Below, one piece after another: positions 1-5,115 of a DNA stretch of 6,325 bases. The position numbers and the translations under genes were made by a program. The stretch spans positions 1 to 6,325 of the forward strand of contig CAMKAE010000133.1 in assembly GCA_946410395.1 (NCBI GenBank), given 5' to 3'. Positions within the stretch are counted from its first letter, which is position 1; each line of letters begins with the position of its first letter. The stretch is from an uncultured Clostridia bacterium (lineage in GTDB: Bacteria > Bacillota > Clostridia > Christensenellales > Aristaeellaceae). The notes beneath the pieces were generated by a model, which had not been told where the DNA came from, did not search any database, and saw only the letters and a list, made by a program, of their open reading frames with translations.

Positions 1-2668
1 CCAGACGGTTCATGGCCCGGGCCAGGCACTCGTGGGCCTCCCGGGAGATGGAGCCATAGCTCATGGCCCCGGTGCGGAAGCGCTTCACGATCGCTGCCGC
101 GGGCTCCACCTCCTCCAGGGGGATCGCCCGGCAGGCGTCGTAGTTGAAGGTCAGCATGGAGCGGATGGTGCGGGGGCCCTCCTGCTCCACCCGGGCGGTA
201 TAGCGGTCGAACAGATCCTTGTCGTCTGTCCACACCGCCTGCTGCAGCAGGTGGATGGTCTCCGGGGCGTACAGGTGCTCCTCCGCGCCCTCTCCGGCGC
301 GGAGCCGGTGGACACCGATGCCGGGCAGCCCTTTCTGCTCCGGATCGGCAAAGGCCGCCGCGTGGTGGAAACGGCTGTCATCCTCCACCCTGTTCAGATC
401 CGTGCCGCCCAGGACATGGGGCGTGTTGGTGAAATACTTCTCCGCAAAGGGCGCGTCCAGCCCGACGATCTCGAACAGCTGGGCGCTCTGGTAGGCCTGC
501 AGGGTGGAGACGCCCATCTTGGAGGCGATCTTCAGCACGCCCGCGGTGAGGGCCTGATCATAGTCCCGCACGGCCTCCTCCGGCGCCTTGCCGATCAGCC
601 TGCCCGCGCACATCGCCCGGACGCAGTCGTGGGCCAGGTAGGGATTCACCGCCCGGGTGCCGAAGCCGACCAGCAGGGCGACCTGGTGTACGTCCCGGGG
701 CTCGCCGCTCTCCAGGATCACAGAGACGGCGGTGCGCTTTTTGAGATGGATCAGGTGCTGCTCCAGGGCGGACACCGCCAGCAGGGACGGGATGGCCAGG
801 TGCTGCGCATCCACGCCCCGGTCTGAGAGGATCAGGATGTTGACATGCTCCGCGCAGGCCCTGTCGCAGGCGGTAAAGAACGAGGCCAGGGCCTCCCGGA
901 GGCTTGTTCCGACGCCGTAGAGCAGGGAAACCGTGCGCACGGAAAAGGCCGGGTGATCGATCCCCCGGATCCGGGCCAACTCCTCCTCCGTCAGCACAGG
1001 AGAGGGCAGCGCCAGCACGGTGCTGTTGTCCGCTCCGCCGGAGAGCAGGTTGCCGTCGTCGCCGATGTAGACGGCGCAGTCGGTCTTGATCTCCTCCCGC
1101 AGGGCGTCGATGGGCGGGTTGGTCACCTGGGCAAAGCGCTGGCGGAAATAGTCGAAGAGGGAGGGATGGGTCTTCGACAGCGCGGCCAGGGGCTCATCCG
1201 CGCCCATGGAGACGATGGGCTCCGCGCCTTTCTCCGCCATGGGCAGAAGGATGTCGTGCTCGTCCTCCCAGGTATAGTGGAAAGCCTTGCACAGCCGCTG
1301 CCGCTGCTCCCCGTCGAGCGGTTCTGTCGCCGCTTCCGCGCCGGGCAGATCGTTCAGCGCAATCTGGTGCCCCATCCACTCGGCGTAGGGCTGCTGTGCG
1401 GCGTAGGCCGTCTTCAGCGCGGCGCTCTCCCGCAGTGCTCCGGTGCGCAGGTCGGCTTCCAGCACATCGCCGCCCGTCAGCTTCCACCGGCGGACGATGT
1501 GGGCGTTCTCCTCGAAGAGCACCCCGGCCTCGGAGGAGAGAATCAGCCGCCGATCGTCCGTCAGGGCGCAGCGCAGGGGACGCAGGCCGTTGCGGTCCAG
1601 GGAGGCGCAGACGGTCTCGCCGTCGGAGTAGAGGATCGCCGCCGGGCCGTCCCAGGGCTCCATCATGGTGGCGTAGTAGCGGTAGAGATCCCGCCAGGGC
1701 GTTGCCTGTTTCTGCCCCTGCCAGGGCTCCGGCAGCAGGACCATTCCCGCCAGGGAGAGCGGAAAGCCGTTCATGGCCAGGAACTCCAGGGTGTTGTCCA
1801 GCATCTGGCTGTCGCTGCCGCCCTCGGCCACCACAGGCAGCACTCGGCGCATCTCATCGCCCATGACCGGGGAGCGCATGGTCTCCTCCCGGGCCTTCAT
1901 GCGGTCGTGGTTGCCCCGGATCGTGTTGATCTCCCCGTTGTGCAGCAGCATCCGCTGGGGGTGCGCCTTGCTCCAGGAGGGGAAGGTGTTGGTGGAGAAG
2001 CGGGAGTGGACCATGGCCATCCCGGAGGCATAGCGCACGTCCTGCAGGTCGTCATAGAAGGAGCGCAGCTGATTCACCAGCATCATGCCCTTGTAGACGA
2101 CGGTGCGGGAGGACAGGGAGCAGACATAGGCATCTGTATCCTGCTTCTCAAAGACCCGGCGCAGCACATAGAGCCGGCGTTCAAAGCCGATCCCGGCGGA
2201 GACGTCCTGCGGGCGGGCCAGAAAGCACTGGCAAATCCGCGGCATGGTGCGGCGGGCGCCGGCGCCCAGCTGAGCCGGATGGCAGGGTACGGTCCGCCAG
2301 CCCAGGACGGTCAGACCTTCGGAGGCAGCCAGCCGGTCGAAGATGCGCCGGGCGCCCTCCGCTCCCACTTCATCCTCCGGCAAAAAGAACATCCCCACAC
2401 CATAGTCGCCAGGGTGGCCCAGAGGGATGCCCTCCTCCCGGGCCCAGGCGGCAAACAGGCTGTGGGGAAGCTGGGTCATGATGCCCACGCCGTCGCCGGT
2501 GGTGCCCGGGGCGTCGCTGCCCGCCCGGTGGGCCAGGCGCTCCACAATGGACAGCGCCTGGTCCACGGTGCGATGGGTGGCTTTTCCCGTCAGGTCCACC
2601 ACGGCGCCGACGCCGCAGCTCTCGTGTTCCAGTTCCTCGTGATAGAGGGGATATTGCGGATCCCGCAT
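1..2668 (-). CDS. gltB: Glutamate synthase large subunit (GOGAT), partial, C-terminal part beyond left edge
   Basis: Large subunit of glutamate synthase, which transfers the amide nitrogen of glutamine to 2-oxoglutarate to give two glutamates. The frame is open from the ATG at 2668-2666 to the window edge (889 codons, no internal stop). Seen: a 17-residue propeptide, then Cys18 in an ESCGVG context, the expected class II amidotransferase nucleophile exposed by propeptide cleavage; Arg223 in HSRFSTNTFPSW; the NGE motif at 244-246 in LLHNGEINT; DRNGLRPLR near 357. A central domain follows (QVTNPPIDALREE around 515-527; NILILSDRG around 610), then the start of the FMN-binding domain (TGAMSYGSIS around 867-876). 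Family members are about 1,500 residues, so the rest of the FMN domain, the Fe-S cysteines and the C-terminal beta-helix lie outside. The start is set by GGAGG (2681-2677) 8 nt upstream, inside the last codons of the ANTAR gene. No gltD small subunit is visible; it could lie downstream. Confidence 0.97.
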   Translation of the reverse strand, partial: MRDPQYPLYHEELEHESCGVGAVVDLTGKATHRTVDQALSIVERLAHRAGSDAPGTTGDGVGIMTQLPHSLFAAWAREEGIPLGHPGDYGVGMFFLPEDEVGAEGARRIFDRLAASEGLTVLGWRTVPCHPAQLGAGARRTMPRICQCFLARPQDVSAGIGFERRLYVLRRVFEKQDTDAYVCSLSSRTVVYKGMMLVNQLRSFYDDLQDVRYASGMAMVHSRFSTNTFPSWSKAHPQRMLLHNGEINTIRGNHDRMKAREETMRSPVMGDEMRRVLPVVAEGGSDSQMLDNTLEFLAMNGFPLSLAGMVLLPEPWQGQKQATPWRDLYRYYATMMEPWDGPAAILYSDGETVCASLDRNGLRPLRCALTDDRRLILSSEAGVLFEENAHIVRRWKLTGGDVLEADLRTGALRESAALKTAYAAQQPYAEWMGHQIALNDLPGAEAATEPLDGEQRQRLCKAFHYTWEDEHDILLPMAEKGAEPIVSMGADEPLAALSKTHPSLFDYFRQRFAQVTNPPIDALREEIKTDCAVYIGDDGNLLSGGADNSTVLALPSPVLTEEELARIRGIDHPAFSVRTVSLLYGVGTSLREALASFFTACDRACAEHVNILILSDRGVDAQHLAIPSLLAVSALEQHLIHLKKRTAVSVILESGEPRDVHQVALLVGFGTRAVNPYLAHDCVRAMCAGRLIGKAPEEAVRDYDQALTAGVLKIASKMGVSTLQAYQSAQLFEIVGLDAPFAEKYFTNTPHVLGGTDLNRVEDDSRFHHAAAFADPEQKGLPGIGVHRLRAGEGAEEHLYAPETIHLLQQAVWTDDKDLFDRYTARVEQEGPRTIRSMLTFNYDACRAIPLEEVEPAAAIVKRFRTGAMSYGSISREAHECLARAMNRL

Positions 2669-2672
2669 GGCT

Positions 2673-3200
2673 TTATCCTCCATCTCCCTTGATGATCTGC
2701 GCCGCACAGTCCGCCATCCGCAGCCCGCGGCTCATGGCGGCCTGCTGCAGCATCCGGTGCGCCTGGGGCTCGGTGAGGCCGTCCCGCCGCATCAGCAGTG
2801 CCTTGGCCTCCTCCACCAGCTGCTTTTCATCGGCGGAGCGCCTGGGCAGACGCATGCGGTGCAGCTGGGTCAGCATTTCCACTGCGCCCAGCACTGCCTG
2901 CTGAGAGGTGGGCAGTGCCAGGCGGAAGACGCCGGCCTCCTCGCAGGCCTCCAGCACTGGCGGCCGGGCGATCAGCAGGATCTGCACCTGGCTGCCGTAG
3001 TCCCAGAAGAGCTCGTCCGCGCTGCAGTCAGGCAGCTGCCCCGCCAGGATCAGCAGGCCGTCGTCGCAGTCGTTGAGCACCCGGCGCAGCTCTCCGGCGC
3101 TGGAACACAGGCGGTAGATCGGGTAGCCGGAGGAGGACAGCAGCGAGGCCATCTGCTCCCTGCTCTGTGCCGATCTCCCCGCAATCACGATCCGCGCCAC
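2673..3200 (-). CDS. ANTAR-domain RNA-binding regulator with degenerate receiver domain, between glnA and gltB
   Basis: A 175-residue protein of the AmiR/NasR/EutV type, whose ANTAR domain binds hairpins in nascent mRNA and prevents termination. Residues 1-115 look like a receiver fold (RIVIAG first strand, LLILAG third strand). The acidic pair after strand 1, the phospho-acceptor Asp after strand 3 (here Ala53-Gly54) and the late conserved Lys (LALPTS) are all missing, so phosphorylation is unlikely. Residues 121-171 form a typical three-helix ANTAR: AK at 132-133, LM at 136-137, GLTE at 141-144, Ala147, then LQQAAMSRGLRMADCAAQII. The GTG start at 3200 is preferred because GGAGG lies 8 nt before it; an in-frame TTG at 3227 lies upstream of that site. 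It follows glnA by 39 nt and precedes gltB by 4 nt, so it is probably co-transcribed with both. Its target is inferred to be nitrogen-metabolism leaders, possibly that of its own operon. The family is clear; ligand and target are not shown. Confidence 0.9.
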   Translation of the reverse strand: MARIVIAGRSAQSREQMASLLSSSGYPIYRLCSSAGELRRVLNDCDDGLLILAGQLPDCSADELFWDYGSQVQILLIARPPVLEACEEAGVFRLALPTSQQAVLGAVEMLTQLHRMRLPRRSADEKQLVEEAKALLMRRDGLTEPQAHRMLQQAAMSRGLRMADCAAQIIKGDGG

Positions 3201-3208
3201 TGTCCTCA

Positions 3209-3213
3209 CCTCC
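3209..3213 (-). promoter_or_regulatory. Ribosome-binding site deciding the GTG start of the ANTAR gene
   Basis: GGAGG read on the minus strand ends 8 nt before GTG 3200-3198. It lies downstream of the alternative TTG start (3227), which would place the site inside the coding region. This is why the shorter, 175-residue product is chosen. Confidence 0.8.
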
Positions 3214-3239
3214 GTCCATTGGTTCAATTGAATGCCGAA

Positions 3240-4571
3240 TCAATACATCACCAGATACCGCTCGATCTCCCAGCGGCTCACGTGGGTGCGGTAGGCGTCC
3301 CACTCCTTCTGCTTGCCCTCCACGTACTGGCTCAGGACATGCTCGCCCAGGGCGGCGCAGATGACCTCGTCGGCCTTCAGACACTCCACGGCCTCGATCA
3401 GCGTGCCGGGCAGGGACCTGATGCCCTTGGCCTCGCGCGTCGCGGCGTCCATGGCGAAGATGTTCTCTGTAATCTCCTCCGGCGGGGTCAGGCCCTTCCC
3501 GATGCCGTCCAGGCCCGCCGCCAGGCAGACCGCCATGTTCAGGTAGGGGTTGCAGGAGGGATCGGGGCAGCGCAGCTCCACCCGGGTGCCCATGCCCCGG
3601 GCCGCGGGGATGCGGATCAGGGCGGAGCGGTTGGAGGCGCTCCAGGCCAGGTAGCAGGGTGCCTCATAGCCCGGCACCAGGCGCTTGTAGCTGTTCACCA
3701 GCGGGTTGGTCACCGCCGCCATGCCCCGGACATGGGCCAGGATGCCGGCGATGAAGCTGTAGGCATCCTTGCTCAGACCCCGCTTGTCCGCGGGATCGGC
3801 GAACACGTTCTTCCCGTCCTTGAACAGGCTCATGTTGGTGTGCATGCCGCTGCCGTTGATGCCGAAGACCGGCTTGGGCATGAAGGTGGCGTGCAGGCCG
3901 TTCTTCTGGGCCAGGGTTTTCACCGCCAGCTTGAAGGTCATGATGTTGTCCGCGGCGGTCAGGGCATCGGCGTAGCGGAAGTCGATCTCGTGCTGGCCCG
4001 CGGCCACCTCGTGGTGGCTGGCCTCGATCTCGAAGCCCATCTGCTCCAGAGCCATGCAGATCTCCCGGCGGGTGCTCTCGCCGTGATCCAGGGGGCCCAG
4101 GTCGAAGTAGCCCGCCTCGTCGGAGGTGGCGGTGGTGGGGTGGCCCTTCTCGTCCGTCTGGAACAGGAAGAACTCCATCTCCGGGCCCACATTGAAGGAG
4201 TAGCCCATGTCCGCCGCCTTTTGCAGCACCCGCTTCAGCACGCCCCGGGGATCCCCGGCAAAGGGGGTGCCGTCCGGGTTGTGCACGTCACAGATCAGCC
4301 GGGCCACCTTGCCGTGCTGGGGCCGCCAGGGCAGGATGGCGAAGGTGTCCAGGTCCGGCCAGAGGTACTGGTCGCTCTCGTTGATCCGGACGAAGCCTTC
4401 GATGGAGCTGCCGTCGATCATGATCTGGTTGTTTACGGCCTTCTCGATCTGGCTGGCGGTGATGGCCACGTTCTTCAGCTGGCCGAAGATGTCGGTGAAC
4501 TGCATCCGGATGAACTCCACGTCGTCCTCCCGCACCATGCGGATGATGTCTTCCTTCGTGTACTTGCTCAT
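3240..4571 (-). CDS. glnA: Glutamine synthetase, class I-alpha
   Basis: Cytoplasmic dodecameric enzyme (by family) that condenses glutamate and ammonia to glutamine with ATP. The 443-residue product is complete, and length and sequence match the Bacillus-type GSI-alpha (about 444). Visible motifs: DGSSIEGFVRI at 53-63, metal ligands in EMEFF (Glu131, Glu133), HHEVAAGQHEIDFRY at 186-200 (Glu188, Glu195), GINGSGMHTN with His244, the flap Glu303 in KRLVPGYEAP, and RVELRCPDP with Glu332. Arg62 is conserved; in B. subtilis GS this residue takes part in feedback inhibition. The beta-type adenylylation tyrosine region reads ENIFAMD, with Phe372 at the site, so adenylylation is not expected. The frame stays open upstream to about 4820, but the true start is the ATG at 4571-4569, because GGAGG (4583-4579) lies 7 nt before it and homology begins at MSKYTKEDI. 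First gene of the glnA-ANTAR-gltB operon, with its own promoter and a terminator-bearing leader. Confidence 0.98.
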   Translation of the reverse strand: MSKYTKEDIIRMVREDDVEFIRMQFTDIFGQLKNVAITASQIEKAVNNQIMIDGSSIEGFVRINESDQYLWPDLDTFAILPWRPQHGKVARLICDVHNPDGTPFAGDPRGVLKRVLQKAADMGYSFNVGPEMEFFLFQTDEKGHPTTATSDEAGYFDLGPLDHGESTRREICMALEQMGFEIEASHHEVAAGQHEIDFRYADALTAADNIMTFKLAVKTLAQKNGLHATFMPKPVFGINGSGMHTNMSLFKDGKNVFADPADKRGLSKDAYSFIAGILAHVRGMAAVTNPLVNSYKRLVPGYEAPCYLAWSASNRSALIRIPAARGMGTRVELRCPDPSCNPYLNMAVCLAAGLDGIGKGLTPPEEITENIFAMDAATREAKGIRSLPGTLIEAVECLKADEVICAALGEHVLSQYVEGKQKEWDAYRTHVSRWEIERYLVMY

Positions 4572-4575
4572 GACG

Positions 4576-4620
4576 CTACCTCCTATAAAAGTGAAAAAGG
4601 CAGGGAATGTCGTTGGACAT
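4576..4620 (-). CDS. Possible 14-codon leader peptide in the glnA 5' UTR
   Basis: An ATG at 4620-4618 opens a 14-codon frame (MSNDIPCLFHFYRR) that ends at a TAG immediately after the GGAGG of glnA, 4 nt before the glnA ATG. GGGAG lies only 2 nt upstream of the ATG (UC between), closer than usual. The frame runs through the 3' arm of the leader terminator, so translation could disturb it and could be coupled to glnA. It has no Gln or Glu codons, which argues against classical amino-acid attenuation. A chance frame is quite possible. Confidence 0.2.
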   Translation of the reverse strand: MSNDIPCLFHFYRR

Positions 4621-4634
4621 GACTCCCTTGCCTT
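4594..4634 (-). terminator. Intrinsic terminator (attenuator) in the glnA leader
   Basis: On the minus-strand RNA a GC-rich imperfect hairpin is followed directly by five U (4598-4594). Pairing: AAGGC (4634-4630) with GCCUU at the 3' end, a bulged A (4629), AGGGA (4628-4624) with UCCCU (4606-4602), a GUC bulge (4623-4621), and AUGUC (4620-4616) with GACAU (4611-4607) around a CAAC loop. It lies between the predicted +1 (near 4638) and the glnA ribosome-binding site, so it would stop transcripts before glnA unless relieved. The plus strand has no U-tract after this inverted repeat, so it is oriented towards glnA. Confidence 0.7.
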
Positions 4635-4637
4635 GTC
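4616..4637 (-). promoter_or_regulatory. Candidate ANTAR-type antiterminator hairpin in the glnA leader
   Basis: On the minus-strand RNA GACAAGGC (4637-4630) pairs with GUCAUGUC (4623-4616), with one A-A mismatch and one G-U pair, around the six-base loop AAGGGA. The loop has A at position 1 and G at position 4, the signature known for ANTAR target hairpins. It uses bases needed by both arms of the overlapping terminator, so the two structures exclude each other, the usual antitermination arrangement. Known ANTAR sites have two such hairpins. I found no convincing second one, and this one starts at about +2 of the predicted transcript, so the assignment is tentative. Confidence 0.4.
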
Positions 4638-4644
4638 TGCGTCG

Positions 4645-4673
4645 ATCATAGCACAGCGGCCGGCGCTTGTCAA
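4645..4673 (-). promoter_or_regulatory. Sigma-A type promoter of the glnA-ANTAR-gltB operon
   Basis: On the minus strand TTGACA (4673-4668) and TATGAT (4650-4645) are separated by exactly 17 nt. The predicted start is near the A at 4638, giving a leader of about 67 nt before the glnA ATG. Both hexamers are at or one base from consensus, implying strong basal initiation, with control probably exerted downstream in the leader. Confidence 0.85.
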
Positions 4674-4676
4674 GCG
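4664..4676. repeat. Perfect inverted repeat over the glnA -35 element
   Basis: CGCTT (4664-4668), GTC spacer, AAGCG (4672-4676): a 5-bp perfect inverted repeat embedding the -35 hexamer. TTGTCAA is partly self-complementary by nature, so only the outer bases add symmetry. It could be a repressor operator or chance. Confidence 0.3.
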
Positions 4677-4777
4677 TTTTGACTTTCCGCGATTGTATTC
4701 CTGCTGTTTTTCGCGTTTTCCCCCGTATATCATCATTAAAATGAAATTTTGCTTTGCGAATACTGCAGATTTCCCTC
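4674..4777. other. AT-rich spacer between the two divergent promoters
   Basis: About 100 bp lie between the two -35 elements, clearly richer in A and T than the flanking genes. It contains T- and A-runs and a short inverted repeat, AAAAT-GAA-ATTTT (4738-4750). Such sequence can serve as UP elements for both promoters. I see no coding frame and no TnrA/GlnR-type box (TGTNA-N7-TNACA). Confidence 0.5.
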
Positions 4778-4806
4778 TTGACAGAAACTGCCCGCGGTGG
4801 TAATAT
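4778..4806 (+). promoter_or_regulatory. Sigma-A type promoter of the asnB leader
   Basis: TTGACA (4778-4783) and TAATAT (4801-4806) are separated by exactly 17 nt. The predicted start is near the A at 4813, about 300 nt before the asnB ATG, so the whole T-box lies within the transcript. Confidence 0.88.
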
Positions 4807-4812
4807 GCACCC

Positions 4813-5070
4813 AATTTCATAGACCAAAGCGTTGCGGAAGCAAAGTACCCCGGTGCGGCGGCATCCCAGAGAGCGGGCGATGGTGGAAATCCCGTATGAG
4901 CGGCCGGGGGAAGAACCCTTCCAAGTCCAAACCCAAAGGCGCGAGCCGAGTAGGAGCGGCGGGCACGGCGGCCCGTTATCCCCGCCAGGACTTAGCGGGG
5001 GCAAGGGAGCTTCCAAGAGTCTGCGAAAGAAGCAAATCAGGTGGCACCACGGAGCGGCGGCCTTCGTCCT
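4813..5070 (+). promoter_or_regulatory. T-box riboswitch, tRNA-Asn specific, upstream of asnB
   Basis: Leader RNA that senses uncharged tRNA. Stem I: GGAAG (4836-4840) pairs with CUUCC (4918-4922) below the specifier loop, and CCCCGG (4848-4853) with CCGGGG (4904-4909) above it. The loop has AGUA (4844-4847) opposite GAA (4910-4912), one base, then AAC (4914-4916), an asparagine codon in the same register as GGC in the B. subtilis glyQS leader. The distal part shows AGAGAG (4868-4873) and GAUGGUG (4879-4885). GUUAUC (4975-4980) precedes a hairpin CCCCGC/GCGGGG (4980-5000). The T-box core is AGGUGGCACCACGG (5039-5052); its UGGC (5042-5045) is complementary to a tRNA ending GCCA, and tRNA-Asn has G as discriminator. 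The gene downstream is asparagine synthetase, agreeing with the specifier. No U-tract follows the T-box core, unlike transcriptional T-boxes. Confidence 0.94.
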
Positions 5071-5115
5071 GAAATATCAGAGACGATTGCCGACCGATGA
5101 ACGGAGGTGCCATTT
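5039..5115 (+). promoter_or_regulatory. Predicted ribosome-binding-site sequestrator of the asnB T-box
   Basis: AGGUGGCACC (5039-5048), the conserved T-box strand, can form a continuous 10-bp helix (two G-U pairs) with GGUGCCAUUU (5106-5115), covering the last bases of the GGAGG site (5103-5107) and running up to the AUG. The loop can fold further: CGGC (5055-5058) with GCCG (5089-5092), UCGUC (5064-5068) with GACGA (5082-5086), and CUGA (5069-5072) with UCAG (5077-5080). Because UGGC would pair either with the tRNA acceptor end or with the start region, uncharged tRNA-Asn should expose the site. This is my inference from complementarity. Confidence 0.6.

Noticed and set aside
845..2692. 615-codon plus-strand open frame
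   Set aside because: It is the codon-aligned antisense of gltB. GC-rich codons leave this frame free of stops, and its product is low-complexity and matches nothing, whereas the minus strand gives an unmistakable GltB.
3201..3227. TTG start at 3227 for the ANTAR protein
   Set aside because: The GGAGG is downstream of this TTG and properly placed for the GTG at 3200.
3223..3232. TTCAATTGAA palindrome between glnA and the ANTAR gene
   Set aside because: Ten bases of AT-rich symmetry with no U-tract or promoter alongside; probably chance.
2667..4622. 651-codon plus-strand open frame
   Set aside because: Antisense shadow of glnA and the ANTAR gene in a codon-aligned frame; both minus-strand products are recognisable families with ribosome-binding sites.
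4674..4777. Search for a TnrA/GlnR operator (TGTNA-N7-TNACA)
   Set aside because: No match found on either strand. A TGTCA near 4783-4779 on the minus strand lacks the second half.
4572..4820. Upstream in-frame extension of glnA to 526 residues
   Set aside because: It crosses the glnA promoter and terminator. The GGAGG at 4583-4579 and GS homology fix the start at 4571.
5051..5070. Intrinsic terminator right after the T-box core
   Set aside because: The GGAGCG...CGUCC pairing is weak and is followed by UGAAAUAU, not a U-run, so transcriptional termination is not supported.
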